Notes under the pieces: model-generated
What the model was told of the DNA's origin: nothing
Databases searched by the model: none
The model's input: only the letters and a program-made list of their open reading frames with translations
Shown: in pieces, positions 1 to 7,755 of the stretch
How the letters are laid out: every line of letters starts with the position of its first letter
Position numbering within the stretch: position 1 is the stretch's first letter
NCBI GenBank assembly: GCA_964423745.1
Contig: CAYRGG010000050.1
Location: forward strand, 1 to 33,204
Source of the DNA: CAYRGG01 sp964423745
GTDB lineage: Bacteria > Pseudomonadota > Gammaproteobacteria > Competibacterales > Competibacteraceae
DNA length: 33,204 bases
Reading direction: 5' to 3'
Position numbers and translations under genes: made by a program

Positions 1-311
1 CCTGTGTTCGCGCCAGTGGGCTACCTTGGAGCCTTAATTCATGTGAATGGTATAAGGTATCAAATGCGGCAGTCATTTTGTTTTAAGATTCCATCAATCA
101 TTATCCACAAGGATTATACAAAGTATTTTTTTATCTGTGGATAATTGTAAAGTGGTAAAACCAAAACTCTCTTCTATACTCCTATAAGCATTATTTTTAA
201 TGCCTACTGAGCCGAAATAGAAGAAGCAAATGAATATCGAATGTCTGACTAACTCACTTCAAACGCTCAGTTGATCTTCGTGTAACCACCATCCCTTGAG
301 GAGGGTTTTGA
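1..311. other. AT-rich leader without a gene, upstream of the FAD oxidase
   Basis: I see no convincing reading frame here. The stretch is AT-rich and carries the paired DnaA-box-like 9-mers listed separately. Its last bases (GAGGAGG at 298-304) are a strong ribosome binding site for the oxidase starting at 312. The promoter for that gene presumably lies here, but I could not identify a clear -35/-10 pair. Confidence 0.6.
101..144. promoter_or_regulatory. Inverted pair of perfect DnaA-box-like 9-mers
   Basis: TTATCCACA occurs at 101-109 and its exact reverse complement TGTGGATAA at 136-144. Both match the E. coli DnaA box consensus TTATNCACA. A third site with one mismatch, TTATACAAA, lies between them at about 114-122, and a run of seven T follows. 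The sequence match is direct. DnaA binding is an inference. The same bases also form a 9-bp inverted repeat that another regulator could use. The neighbouring genes are not those usually found at oriC. Confidence 0.45.
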
Positions 312-1937
312 ATGTCTACCAACCGCTTAGTTCTGGAAAACGTGCTGACTCAGGAAGAGTACGACTTTATCGATCATTTCTGTGCGGAAAACTCCGGCAC
401 GAGCGCGTTACCCCAGCTGGCAAAATTTTTACAAGATAAACTGGCGGTCAAGCTTGTCATCGATATGAGCATCGTGAATGGTTTTGTCACAGATAGCTCT
501 AACCTGCCGGGTACAGCTTCCGCCGTGGCGCGGCCACAAACGGAACGGGAATGTGCTGCGGTTCTAAGAGCCTGTTTTCAGGCGAATATTCCGGTTACAG
601 TATCAGCGGGTCGTTCCAACCTGACCGGTAGCGCGACACCCCATGGTGGCGTGGTGATCAACACCTCAAAAATGATGACGCCTGAGGTCAAAGTGGACGA
701 AGAATCCCTGACGGTGACGTCGCCGGTTGGCATTATTCTTGAGGACCTACGCACTCAAGTGACGGAACAGAGCCAAAACCGATTAATTTTCTCAGTCAAT
801 CCCACCAGCCGTGCCGATGCCGCCATCGGCGGCGCATTGGCGTGTAATGCCTCCGGTTTTTCACCTGGTGAGGTAGGTGCCTTTCGCACTTGGGTGATGT
901 CTCTCGACTTTCTATTTCCCAATGGTAAAAAACTGCATGCAGAAAAAGGAAAGTATATATCTGAAGACAAAAAATTCATCGTTGTCGATGGCGATAAGGA
1001 ATTTGATCTTCCTGTGCCTACCTATGGACGGCCCAATATGAAAAACGCCAGTGGTCCTTACTCAACACCCACTGGCAAAATGGACTTTATTGATTTTGTG
1101 GTGGGCAGTGAAGGCATCTTTGGGCTGGCAACCGCTTGCACCTTGAAGATAGAGAAACGTCCCAATGATTATCTAGACATCTTTTTCTCGTTACCCGATG
1201 AGAAAAGCGCCGTAGCCTGCCACGATTTCATTGAAGACAATTGGGAAGGTGGTTCTGAAGCCTTAAGCGCCTTGGAATATTTCGGTGTCAACTGCCGTAC
1301 CTATATGAAATATGACGATCGCCTATTCGCTGGGGATGATCAAGTCGCCATCTATATTCAGGTGCCTTTGTACGACAAAAGTGTCGATGAGGCCGCCGAA
1401 GAATGGTATCAATTCTTGGTAGAAGCGCCTAAGGAATGCGGTATTCGTGAAGAAAGCATCATGCTGCTCACCTCGGATCGAGAGCGCGAGATGTTCTTCG
1501 AGTCGCGGCATTCTATGCCCGCCAATGCTGTGGAAGTGGTGCAAAAACGCGGCACTTACACCATCATGACCGATGCCATCGTACCGCCGGCAAAATTCAG
1601 CGAATACCTGGATTTTGTGCATGGAACGATCCGTGCGCAAGGGTTAGATTATCTAGCTTTTGGTCATCTAGGCGACTGTCATTTACACTTTACCATCTTG
1701 CCAGAAAAGGAAAAGTTGGAAAGCGCCACCAAAGTCTACGATAGCATCATCGATAAAGCATCGGAGTTGGGTGGCGTGTATTCGGCGGAACATGGCACGG
1801 GTAAACGCAAACGTGCTGACTTCCTAAAATGCTACGGCGAAGAAGGCGTCAACCAAGTAAAACGCGCTAAAGCTGCCGTGGATCCCCATTTTCTAATGAA
1901 TCGTGACAATGTAATTGAGTATACTGAAAATGCTTAG
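312..1937 (+). CDS. FAD-binding oxidase, D-lactate dehydrogenase/glycolate oxidase (GlcD) family
   Basis: A 541-residue flavoprotein of the vanillyl-alcohol-oxidase fold, predicted to oxidise a 2-hydroxy acid such as D-lactate or glycolate and pass electrons to a quinone or cytochrome. The N-terminal FAD_binding_4 domain spans about residues 70-220 and includes SAGRSNLTG (98-106). The C-terminal FAD-oxidase_C domain carries HLGDCHLHF (452-460) and the family motif EHGTG (493-497). There is no signal peptide, so it is probably cytoplasmic or peripheral on the inner membrane. The ATG at 312 is fixed by GAGGAGG eight bases upstream. It is a single gene with converging neighbours. Its TAG stop falls inside the left end of a palindromic repeat. 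The substrate cannot be told from sequence. Confidence 0.88.
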   Translation: MSTNRLVLENVLTQEEYDFIDHFCAENSGTSALPQLAKFLQDKLAVKLVIDMSIVNGFVTDSSNLPGTASAVARPQTERECAAVLRACFQANIPVTVSAGRSNLTGSATPHGGVVINTSKMMTPEVKVDEESLTVTSPVGIILEDLRTQVTEQSQNRLIFSVNPTSRADAAIGGALACNASGFSPGEVGAFRTWVMSLDFLFPNGKKLHAEKGKYISEDKKFIVVDGDKEFDLPVPTYGRPNMKNASGPYSTPTGKMDFIDFVVGSEGIFGLATACTLKIEKRPNDYLDIFFSLPDEKSAVACHDFIEDNWEGGSEALSALEYFGVNCRTYMKYDDRLFAGDDQVAIYIQVPLYDKSVDEAAEEWYQFLVEAPKECGIREESIMLLTSDREREMFFESRHSMPANAVEVVQKRGTYTIMTDAIVPPAKFSEYLDFVHGTIRAQGLDYLAFGHLGDCHLHFTILPEKEKLESATKVYDSIIDKASELGGVYSAEHGTGKRKRADFLKCYGEEGVNQVKRAKAAVDPHFLMNRDNVIEYTENA

Positions 1938-2085
1938 AACCTGTTTTAAAACCCCGCGACGTTCGCTGAATCAAGGCACAGCCCCTTTCTTTGAGCAGCG
2001 CAGTTTACAGGCAGTAAATGAGCAGCGGAGAAGGGGTTGTAACGCCGAGTCAGCGGACATGAGCAGGTTTAAAACAGGTTCTTAA
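1934..2085. repeat. Palindromic MITE/REP-like element, family A copy 1
   Basis: The ends are inverted repeats: AGAACCTGTTTTAAA at the left (from 1936) and its reverse complement at the right (2068-2083). The interior is also imperfectly palindromic. GTTCGCTGAATCAAGGC near the left answers GCCGAGTCAGCGGAC near the right, and GTTTAC answers GTAAAT in the middle, so the whole element can fold into one long hairpin. A second copy lies at 16153-16301 with the same internal blocks. The TAG stop of the upstream oxidase (1935-1937) lies within the left end. There is no coding potential. Confidence 0.85.
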
Positions 2086-2096
2086 TGGGGTTTTGC

Positions 2097-2125
2097 AAAA
2101 AGCGCCCTCTAGGGGGCGCTTTATA
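2097..2125 (-). terminator. Rho-independent terminator between convergent genes
   Basis: A 9-bp stem AAAGCGCCC/GGGCGCTTT (2099-2107 and 2114-2122) has a six-base loop. Read on the minus strand it is followed by five T, so it best serves the ABC1-like gene that stops at 2195. On the plus strand the T tract is poor (TTTATA), so termination of the oxidase transcript there would be weaker. Confidence 0.75.
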
Positions 2126-2194
2126 CCTATTAAAACTTACGCGAAAAGCACTTAGGGCAGCAGTCCTGCCTATAATGGATGACCATGACCACCG

Positions 2195-3478
2195 CTATTG
2201 TGGTGTCAAATTGATCCGTTCGTCGCCGTAAACATTTAGCCCCGGCGCCAACAACTGAACATACCGATCAAAATACAAAAATTGCTTTAACAGCAAAGCA
2301 AACTCTCGCGGAAAATGTAACCCATGACGTTCTCCAACGGCGACGATATTCAACAATAACTGATTGATTTCATTATCGTTAACCTTGTTTTCTAGTAAAT
2401 CCTCTGGCTCTACTTCTTCCAGACTTTCGAACAACTTCTGTAAATCTTGAGATAGGCGAGCTACATCCACTTCTTTGTGGGTGATCCCGATGGTAACCAT
2501 GGCTTTGGCGATGGTGTCGTAATCGCCTTGCTCTATGCCTGTCATCAGGGCTGTCATGGCCGTCCAAGTCGCAGGGGCTAAACGTCCCACGATACCAAAG
2601 TCGATAAAGCCGATGCGACCGTCTTCAAGCACCATCAAATTACCCGCATGAACATCCGCATGAAAAAACTCACAAAATATAAGGCTAGCAAACCAAGTAT
2701 TCATGGCGGCAATGAGGGTATCTGCAGGATTGTCTGAATAGCGGCGAATACTGTCGAGATCGGTAAACGGCACCCCATAGAGACGCTCCATGGTTAATAC
2801 CCGCCGTGTCGTGGCATGACTGTACACCTTGGGTACGATGGCTTGATGATTATCGGTTTTACGCAAAAATTCGCCAAACATTTCCATATGCTTGGCTTCT
2901 TTTATGAAATCACATTCTTCCATCATGGTTTTTTGAATTTCCGAGATGATTCCAGATAAGGACGCTACCGATAGTGTCGGTCTTAAAAATTCCAGCAAGC
3001 GGGCGCTCACATACAAAAAATTAAGATCCGTAAGCAATATGTCCTGGACACCGGGTTTTTGTACTTTAATGACTACGTGCTCGCCTGTGACGAGCTTTGC
3101 GGCATGCACCTGGGCAATGGATGCCGAGGCTAGCGGTTCGGGGTCAATTTCTGCAAACAGTTGCTTTAGTTGTCGACGTCCTAGCTCTTCCCGCAATACC
3201 CGTTGTACTGTTTTAAAAGGGATAGGTTCGGTACGATCGAGACAGAGTTGGAACTCAGCCACATAATCGGCGGGAAAAAAAGTAGGCGAACTGGCGATAA
3301 ACTGGCCCAGTTTAATATAGGTGGCCCCCAACCGCTCAAAGGTTTGACGTAACAGAGCTGGAGTAGGAGGACGTTCACCAAGTACCCAACTGAGACCTGT
3401 GCCAGTCAGAACCCGCGTGGTTTGACCCACGCGCAATACACCCTTAATACCTTGTTGAATGGTATCAAACCCTAGCAT
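2195..3478 (-). CDS. ABC1/UbiB-family atypical kinase-like protein
   Basis: A 427-residue member of the ABC1 (AarF/UbiB/COQ8) family. These proteins have an atypical protein-kinase-like fold with ATPase activity and are linked to ubiquinone biosynthesis or lipid handling. Hallmarks seen: the KxGQ motif KLGQ (56-59), the nucleotide-loop segment SASIAQVH (118-125), lysine in VVIKVQ (K138), HADVHAGN (273-280) in the place of the catalytic loop, and DFG (293-295). It is shorter than E. coli UbiB (about 546 residues) and I see no clear C-terminal transmembrane pair, so it may be a paralogue rather than UbiB itself. It lies 85 bp downstream of the PP2C gene on the same strand and may be co-transcribed. 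GAGG lies 11 bases before the ATG. Confidence 0.85.
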   Translation of the reverse strand: MLGFDTIQQGIKGVLRVGQTTRVLTGTGLSWVLGERPPTPALLRQTFERLGATYIKLGQFIASSPTFFPADYVAEFQLCLDRTEPIPFKTVQRVLREELGRRQLKQLFAEIDPEPLASASIAQVHAAKLVTGEHVVIKVQKPGVQDILLTDLNFLYVSARLLEFLRPTLSVASLSGIISEIQKTMMEECDFIKEAKHMEMFGEFLRKTDNHQAIVPKVYSHATTRRVLTMERLYGVPFTDLDSIRRYSDNPADTLIAAMNTWFASLIFCEFFHADVHAGNLMVLEDGRIGFIDFGIVGRLAPATWTAMTALMTGIEQGDYDTIAKAMVTIGITHKEVDVARLSQDLQKLFESLEEVEPEDLLENKVNDNEINQLLLNIVAVGERHGLHFPREFALLLKQFLYFDRYVQLLAPGLNVYGDERINLTPQ

Positions 3479-3563
3479 CGGAAAATTAACCTCGGTAGGA
3501 AGTTAGAAAAAGAACGCTTTTCTTCCATTGATTAGCGTGGCTGACTTGCCTACAAGAAGAGGG

Positions 3564-4304
3564 CTACTCGTCTTCTATACTGATCACCACAACGGTTACA
3601 TTATCGGTGGCGCCCCTGGCAAGGGCAGTTTGAATCAGGGTTTCCACAATCTCGTGGCGCTCTGCATGAACCATGAGATAAGCAATTTCAGAGTCCTTAA
3701 CCACTTTGTTGAGACCATCGGTACATAATAAAAAAATATCGCCTACTTCTAGTGGAAAATGGAGGCTATCGATATCCAAGCGCTCTGACGAACCCACCGC
3801 ACGGGTAATAACATTGCCTAAGGGGTGTTCTTGAGCTTCTTCTTGGGACAATAAACCTTGGTCCACCAGCTCTTGGACATGACTATGATCACGGGTTAAT
3901 TGTTCCAATTCTCCGTGGCGCAAGCGATATAGGCGGCTATCCCCTACCCAAAGGCATGCACCTTGATTTTCATGGGCCAACATAACCACCACCGTGCTTC
4001 CAATAGTACGATTATGATAATGCCGTGCCGATTCTTTGCGAAGTTGATGATTTGACTGGGTTAGTTGCGTCTGTGCTGCCTCAATGAAACCCTCCCAGGT
4101 GGAAAAGGAAGGCATCTGACTCAATGTATTAATAATCAACTGGCTGGCAAAATCTCCTGCTTCATGCCCCCCCATACCGTCAGCCACAGCCCACAAACCT
4201 TGGTCAGGCATGACCAAACACGCATCCTCATTGACCTTTCGAACCATGCCTACATGGCTATTATTAGCAGATGACCATTTCAAGGTTTTCGCCCTGTTAT
4301 TCAT
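3564..4304 (-). CDS. PP2C-type serine/threonine protein phosphatase
   Basis: A 246-residue soluble phosphatase of the bacterial PP2C (Stp1/PppA-like) type. It hydrolyses phosphoserine/threonine on proteins using two Mn2+ or Mg2+ ions. Motifs in order: VNED (24-27), DGMGGH (42-47), the GST and WVGDSRLYRLR block, LTRDHS, the TRAVG region, TDG (D196) and ATDN (D234). All expected metal-binding aspartates are present, so it should be active. No signal or membrane segment is seen. The only kinase-like gene nearby is the ABC1 protein directly downstream. No Hanks-type kinase, FHA protein or type VI secretion gene is in view. No clear Shine-Dalgarno is visible before the ATG. Confidence 0.9.
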   Translation of the reverse strand: MNNRAKTLKWSSANNSHVGMVRKVNEDACLVMPDQGLWAVADGMGGHEAGDFASQLIINTLSQMPSFSTWEGFIEAAQTQLTQSNHQLRKESARHYHNRTIGSTVVVMLAHENQGACLWVGDSRLYRLRHGELEQLTRDHSHVQELVDQGLLSQEEAQEHPLGNVITRAVGSSERLDIDSLHFPLEVGDIFLLCTDGLNKVVKDSEIAYLMVHAERHEIVETLIQTALARGATDNVTVVVISIEDE

Positions 4305-4575
4305 GAAAAGTGACTTCGCGCCGACGTAGGGTTAGCAGACTGTTAGTTGATGGATATAGAATCAATGAACGGTAAACATCATAAATCATATCTCATGATG
4401 GCAAAAAATCGCAGCCTAGCCAAGATTTTAATCAAAGACATTCACTATATTGCAAATAAAGCAAACGACTCTTGGACTCAAACTTAGGCATTTTCCATGA
4501 GGTAAGCCAGCAAATTTTGCCCAGTTTCTCACAAAGACCTATCCTTGTAGTGACGGCAACCGAACCTTTAAGACA

Positions 4576-5007
4576 TTAAGGTTTCCTAGTTTGAAACCCT
4601 AAATTTGGAAAATCGGATTCATATTTATCCATCCATTCAAGGACAGCAGCCTCTCCACTTAGAATACGCCCTTCTTCTTTAAAAACTTTGCTTTTATAGT
4701 GTTCTATGTGGCAAGCTTGCTCTACTAAACGCACCCTATCTAAATCTCTTGCCTCCATGAACTGAATACCTACATCAAAGCCGACATTCCGTTGTTGACA
4801 CCATACTACTCTACCGTTCGCATCAAAAGGCGGCTTTACGATGCTAATAACTACTTTTACCACTAAACCAATGTCTAAACAAACATCTGACTGATAACAT
4901 ACACCACCAATACTGACGTTCTTAAGTTGCTGAATCGCATGTGTAACCCTGTTAGTCGAGATAACCTCAATTGGAACATCCGAGGGATGTCTAATAAAAG
5001 CTCTCAT
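4576..5007 (-). CDS. PilZ-domain protein, probable c-di-GMP receptor
   Basis: A 143-residue protein with a PilZ domain over about residues 1-100. Both halves of the c-di-GMP motif are present: RxxxR at R2-R6 and N-x-S-x-x-G at N30-G35 (NVSIGG). Binding of the second messenger is therefore plausible. The C-terminal third is charged and has no domain I recognise. There is no membrane segment. AGGAG sits eight bases before the ATG. It stands alone, with a 271-bp gap to the PP2C gene and a 580-bp AT-rich gap upstream. What it controls (motility, polysaccharide, adhesion) cannot be deduced from its neighbours. Confidence 0.8.
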   Translation of the reverse strand: MRAFIRHPSDVPIEVISTNRVTHAIQQLKNVSIGGVCYQSDVCLDIGLVVKVVISIVKPPFDANGRVVWCQQRNVGFDVGIQFMEARDLDRVRLVEQACHIEHYKSKVFKEEGRILSGEAAVLEWMDKYESDFPNLGFQTRKP

Positions 5008-5587
5008 TTATAATCTCCTACCAAACAACTAATTCTTTAAGGGATAAGTTTCCCGTAATTTGAACATTCAGTTGGTCAACATCAATAACCAACTAGGGTT
5101 TAGTATGCTGCTATGCTATGTAGCATTAAAAAAGCACTGTTAGCGTCACAAAAGAGTGCATTTATTCTATTTATCCTCCACTATTCTATTTATTCTCCAC
5201 TATTCTATTTATCCTCCACAAAAATTTGGCTAGCTGTCTTTTTAAAAAAATGTTTTATCTAAAAGGACTGATATCAAAAAAATTAAATTAAATTATATTT
5301 ACGATAAAAAAACATGAATAAATAAATCCTGTTATGTATAAATTTACTATTTACTGGGTAACTGATTTTTTAATTAGCTTAGGTTTTGTATAGCGCATTT
5401 TAAAATAATGCAAGGGTGTGTTTTTGAGTGGTCCTGCCGAGATAAGCTATTAGCATTAAATGACTTGCATGTAAACAAGAAACAGAACTGGTTTGCATAT
5501 GCTTCGTTTGAACGACTTACCGACAAAGCTTTGCCATAAATAGGCAACCATTTATTGAATTGGTATGACAAGCAGCAAAAAAGCGAA
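5008..5587. other. AT-rich intergenic region with tandem repeats
   Basis: A 580-bp stretch with no convincing gene. It holds the three tandem 19-bp units at 5162-5218 followed by about 140 bp of very AT-rich sequence. The one longer open frame on the minus strand (about 5374-5676) runs into rlmD out of frame and looks like a chance reading. The promoter of the PilZ gene must lie in the left part. Confidence 0.6.
5162..5218. repeat. Three tandem copies of a 19-bp direct repeat
   Basis: The unit CTATTCTATTTATYCTCCA occurs three times head to tail (5162-5180, 5181-5199, 5200-5218). The only differences are the first base of copy 1 and one C/T change in copy 2. A 19-bp period places each copy a little under two helical turns apart. 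The region to its right is AT-rich. It could be an iteron-like or operator array, or simple slippage repeats. Confidence 0.9.
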
Positions 5588-6925
5588 TTAATCAGCAACA
5601 AATAAGGCCATAGACTCCACATGGGCTGTATGGGGAAACATATCCATAACACCTGCCTTCTGTAAACGATATCCAAAACGATGCGCTAATTCCCTAGCAT
5701 CCCGAGCCAAGGTCGCAGGGTGACAAGAAATATAAACGATCCGCTGGGGTTGCAACAAGGCTATTTGAGGGATTATTTCCAAAGCGCCTGAACGAGGTGG
5801 ATCTAAAAGTACTTTATGGTAATGGCCTTTTATCCAAGGTTGATCTTGTATCGACTGAGTCAAGTCAGCTGGGTAAAAACGCGCATTGTTAATTCCGTTG
5901 CTGTGGGCATTACACTGTGCCTGACCGATAAGTTGGCCGTCACCTTCTATGCCCACCACCTCTTTTGCACGCTGCGCTAGGGGTAAAGAAAAATTGCCGA
6001 GCCCACAAAACAAATCGAGAATGCGTTCGTCTGCCTGAGGGTCCATCAGGGTCAACGCCTGGGTGACCATTTGGCGGTTAATCTGGGGATTAATCTGGGT
6101 AAAATGGTAAGGTTGAAAGGTAAACACTAAATCTTGATCGACTAAACGGTAATCAAGGAGATTATCCCTAGAAGGCCATAATAAATAGGTGGTTTGGGGG
6201 CCTTTAGGCTGTAGGTAGATATAAAACTGATGCCGCTGTCCAAACTCCCTGAGTAAGTCTTTATCGGTGTCGCTGGGGGGAGATAACACCCGCAAGCTAA
6301 GGGCCACCTGTTCGTCTCCCGCGGCCACCTCGATTTGCGGCAACCGGTCGTATATGGACAGACAACCTATAAGTTTTGCTAATTCCGTTAGTGCTCCACC
6401 CACACGAGGATGCAAAATATCACAGGACTGCAAATCAGCCAGGTAAGAATTATTCCGCTCACGAAACCCTACTAACACCCTACCCTTCTTCTTGACATAC
6501 TTGACCCCCAGTCGAGCTTTGTGACGATAGCTCCATGGCTTTCCCACCAGAGGTTGCAAAACGTCTTCAGGGGTTACTTTAGCGATGCGGGTCAGGTTAT
6601 CTAATAACCATTGTTCTTTATAAAGTATCTGTTTATCACTCTGCAGATGCTGCAAACTGCAGCCACCACAGAGACCATAGTGCGGGCAGCGAGGTTCTAC
6701 TCGTTCTAATGACGGACGCAGTACTGTTTCCACCTGTCCTTCGGCATATTGACTATGCCAACTCGTGTAAGCGAAACGCACCTCTTCACCAGGTAGTGCG
6801 CCGTGGATAAACACCGCTTTTCCATCCACATGGGCAATACCTCGGCCATCATGGGTCAGTCCCTCCACCTGGGCGACATCAGATTCCCGCTTGAGGCGTC
6901 GAGAACCTCGCCTAGATTGCCGCAT
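5588..6925 (-). CDS. rlmD: 23S rRNA (uracil-5-)-methyltransferase RlmD
   Basis: A 445-residue SAM-dependent methyltransferase that makes m5U at position 1939 (E. coli numbering) of 23S rRNA. It has an N-terminal TRAM domain (about 14-70). The four [4Fe-4S] cysteines are C80, C86 and C89 (CPHYGLCGGC) and C168. The SAM site is DLFCGLGN (304-311), followed by DPPRSG (375-380). The catalytic cysteine is C401 (YISCHPATL), and E437 is in the C-terminal HTAHVESMALF. Length matches E. coli RlmD (433). The ATG is preceded by GGAG eight bases upstream. It is the last gene of the minus-strand ydbH-ydbL-exonuclease-rlmD group, only 2 bp after the exonuclease stop. RlmD is chosen over RlmC/TrmA from the TRAM domain, the Fe-S motif and the length. 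Confidence 0.93.
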   Translation of the reverse strand: MRQSRRGSRRLKRESDVAQVEGLTHDGRGIAHVDGKAVFIHGALPGEEVRFAYTSWHSQYAEGQVETVLRPSLERVEPRCPHYGLCGGCSLQHLQSDKQILYKEQWLLDNLTRIAKVTPEDVLQPLVGKPWSYRHKARLGVKYVKKKGRVLVGFRERNNSYLADLQSCDILHPRVGGALTELAKLIGCLSIYDRLPQIEVAAGDEQVALSLRVLSPPSDTDKDLLREFGQRHQFYIYLQPKGPQTTYLLWPSRDNLLDYRLVDQDLVFTFQPYHFTQINPQINRQMVTQALTLMDPQADERILDLFCGLGNFSLPLAQRAKEVVGIEGDGQLIGQAQCNAHSNGINNARFYPADLTQSIQDQPWIKGHYHKVLLDPPRSGALEIIPQIALLQPQRIVYISCHPATLARDARELAHRFGYRLQKAGVMDMFPHTAHVESMALFVAD

Positions 6926-6927
6926 AC

Positions 6928-7743
6928 TTAGAGCTCCGACGCTAGTTCAGATTGAGGGGTTAGTGCTCCTTGGCTCTGCCACGCCTTTAAAAAAGCATTT
7001 AAGTGAGATTTATTAGCTGCGGTTAACACATCCCGTAATAACTGGCATTCCGCTTTGTAGGTCTGTTGGGATAAATGGCCGCGGATTAGTTCAAAACGTA
7101 GATAAACCAAGTATGTATTCAGCGCATCCGTTTCACAATAGTCGCGAATACGCACAATGCCACCGTTTCGGAAACAATCCCAAACCTTAGAACCGTGCAT
7201 CCCTAATTTACCGGGAAACCCCAAAAAACTAGCGATTTCATCCAAAGGCGCCGTGGCCCGAGCTTGATAACCGGATAGTACATCCATTAGATCGGTATGG
7301 CGCCAGTGAAACCGATTCAGATAATTGTTCCAACGAAACTCCGTGTCCCTGTCGCCCACCTCCCAATACCGAGGCGTGCAGATACCGTGTAGCAACGCTC
7401 GATAATGCAGGACCGGTAGATCGAAACCACTGCCATTCCAGGATACTAAGGTAGGCGTATATTTTTCGATGCCTGAGAAAAAACGCTCGATCAGTTCTTG
7501 CTCTGAACTCTCAGGATCGCCCACCGACCATACCTTACAGTGTTGCTCCGAACGTAGAACCACGGAAATAGCCACCACGCGGTGTAAATAAAGCCGTAGA
7601 AAGTCACTGCCGGTTTCTTGACGGCGCTGGCAAAAGAGGATTTCAGCCACCTGAGAATCCGCCACATGGGATGGCAAATCATGGAGTCTACGACCTGCCG
7701 TCACATCGGGAACGGTTTCGATATCAAAAGCACAGACGTTCAT
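6928..7743 (-). CDS. PolB-related predicted 3'-5' exonuclease (DEDDy)
   Basis: A 271-residue DnaQ-fold nuclease of the 'predicted 3'-5' exonuclease related to PolB exonuclease domain' family (PF10108 type). It should remove nucleotides from DNA or RNA 3' ends with two metal ions. The motifs are intact: ExoI FDIETV (D7, E9), ExoII NGSGFD (N103-D108), an aspartate near HTDLMD (about 151), and ExoIII YCETD (Y202-D206), which makes it the DEDDy type. No polymerase domain follows, so it is free-standing. It lies 12 bp after ydbL and 2 bp before rlmD and is clearly co-transcribed. Its biological substrate is not established. No strong ribosome binding site is visible. Confidence 0.85.
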   Translation of the reverse strand: MNVCAFDIETVPDVTAGRRLHDLPSHVADSQVAEILFCQRRQETGSDFLRLYLHRVVAISVVLRSEQHCKVWSVGDPESSEQELIERFFSGIEKYTPTLVSWNGSGFDLPVLHYRALLHGICTPRYWEVGDRDTEFRWNNYLNRFHWRHTDLMDVLSGYQARATAPLDEIASFLGFPGKLGMHGSKVWDCFRNGGIVRIRDYCETDALNTYLVYLRFELIRGHLSQQTYKAECQLLRDVLTAANKSHLNAFLKAWQSQGALTPQSELASEL

Positions 7744-7755
7744 GAGTATGCACGA

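Noticed and set aside
1..311. Chromosomal origin of replication (oriC)
   Set aside because: Two perfect DnaA boxes are present, but there is no further cluster of boxes, no dnaA, dnaN, mnmG or parAB gene nearby, and no visible skew evidence. Kept as a DnaA-box pair only.
5374..5676. A 100-residue minus-strand protein in the gap left of rlmD
   Set aside because: Its 5' part lies inside rlmD in another frame, it has no Shine-Dalgarno, and its composition is not protein-like.
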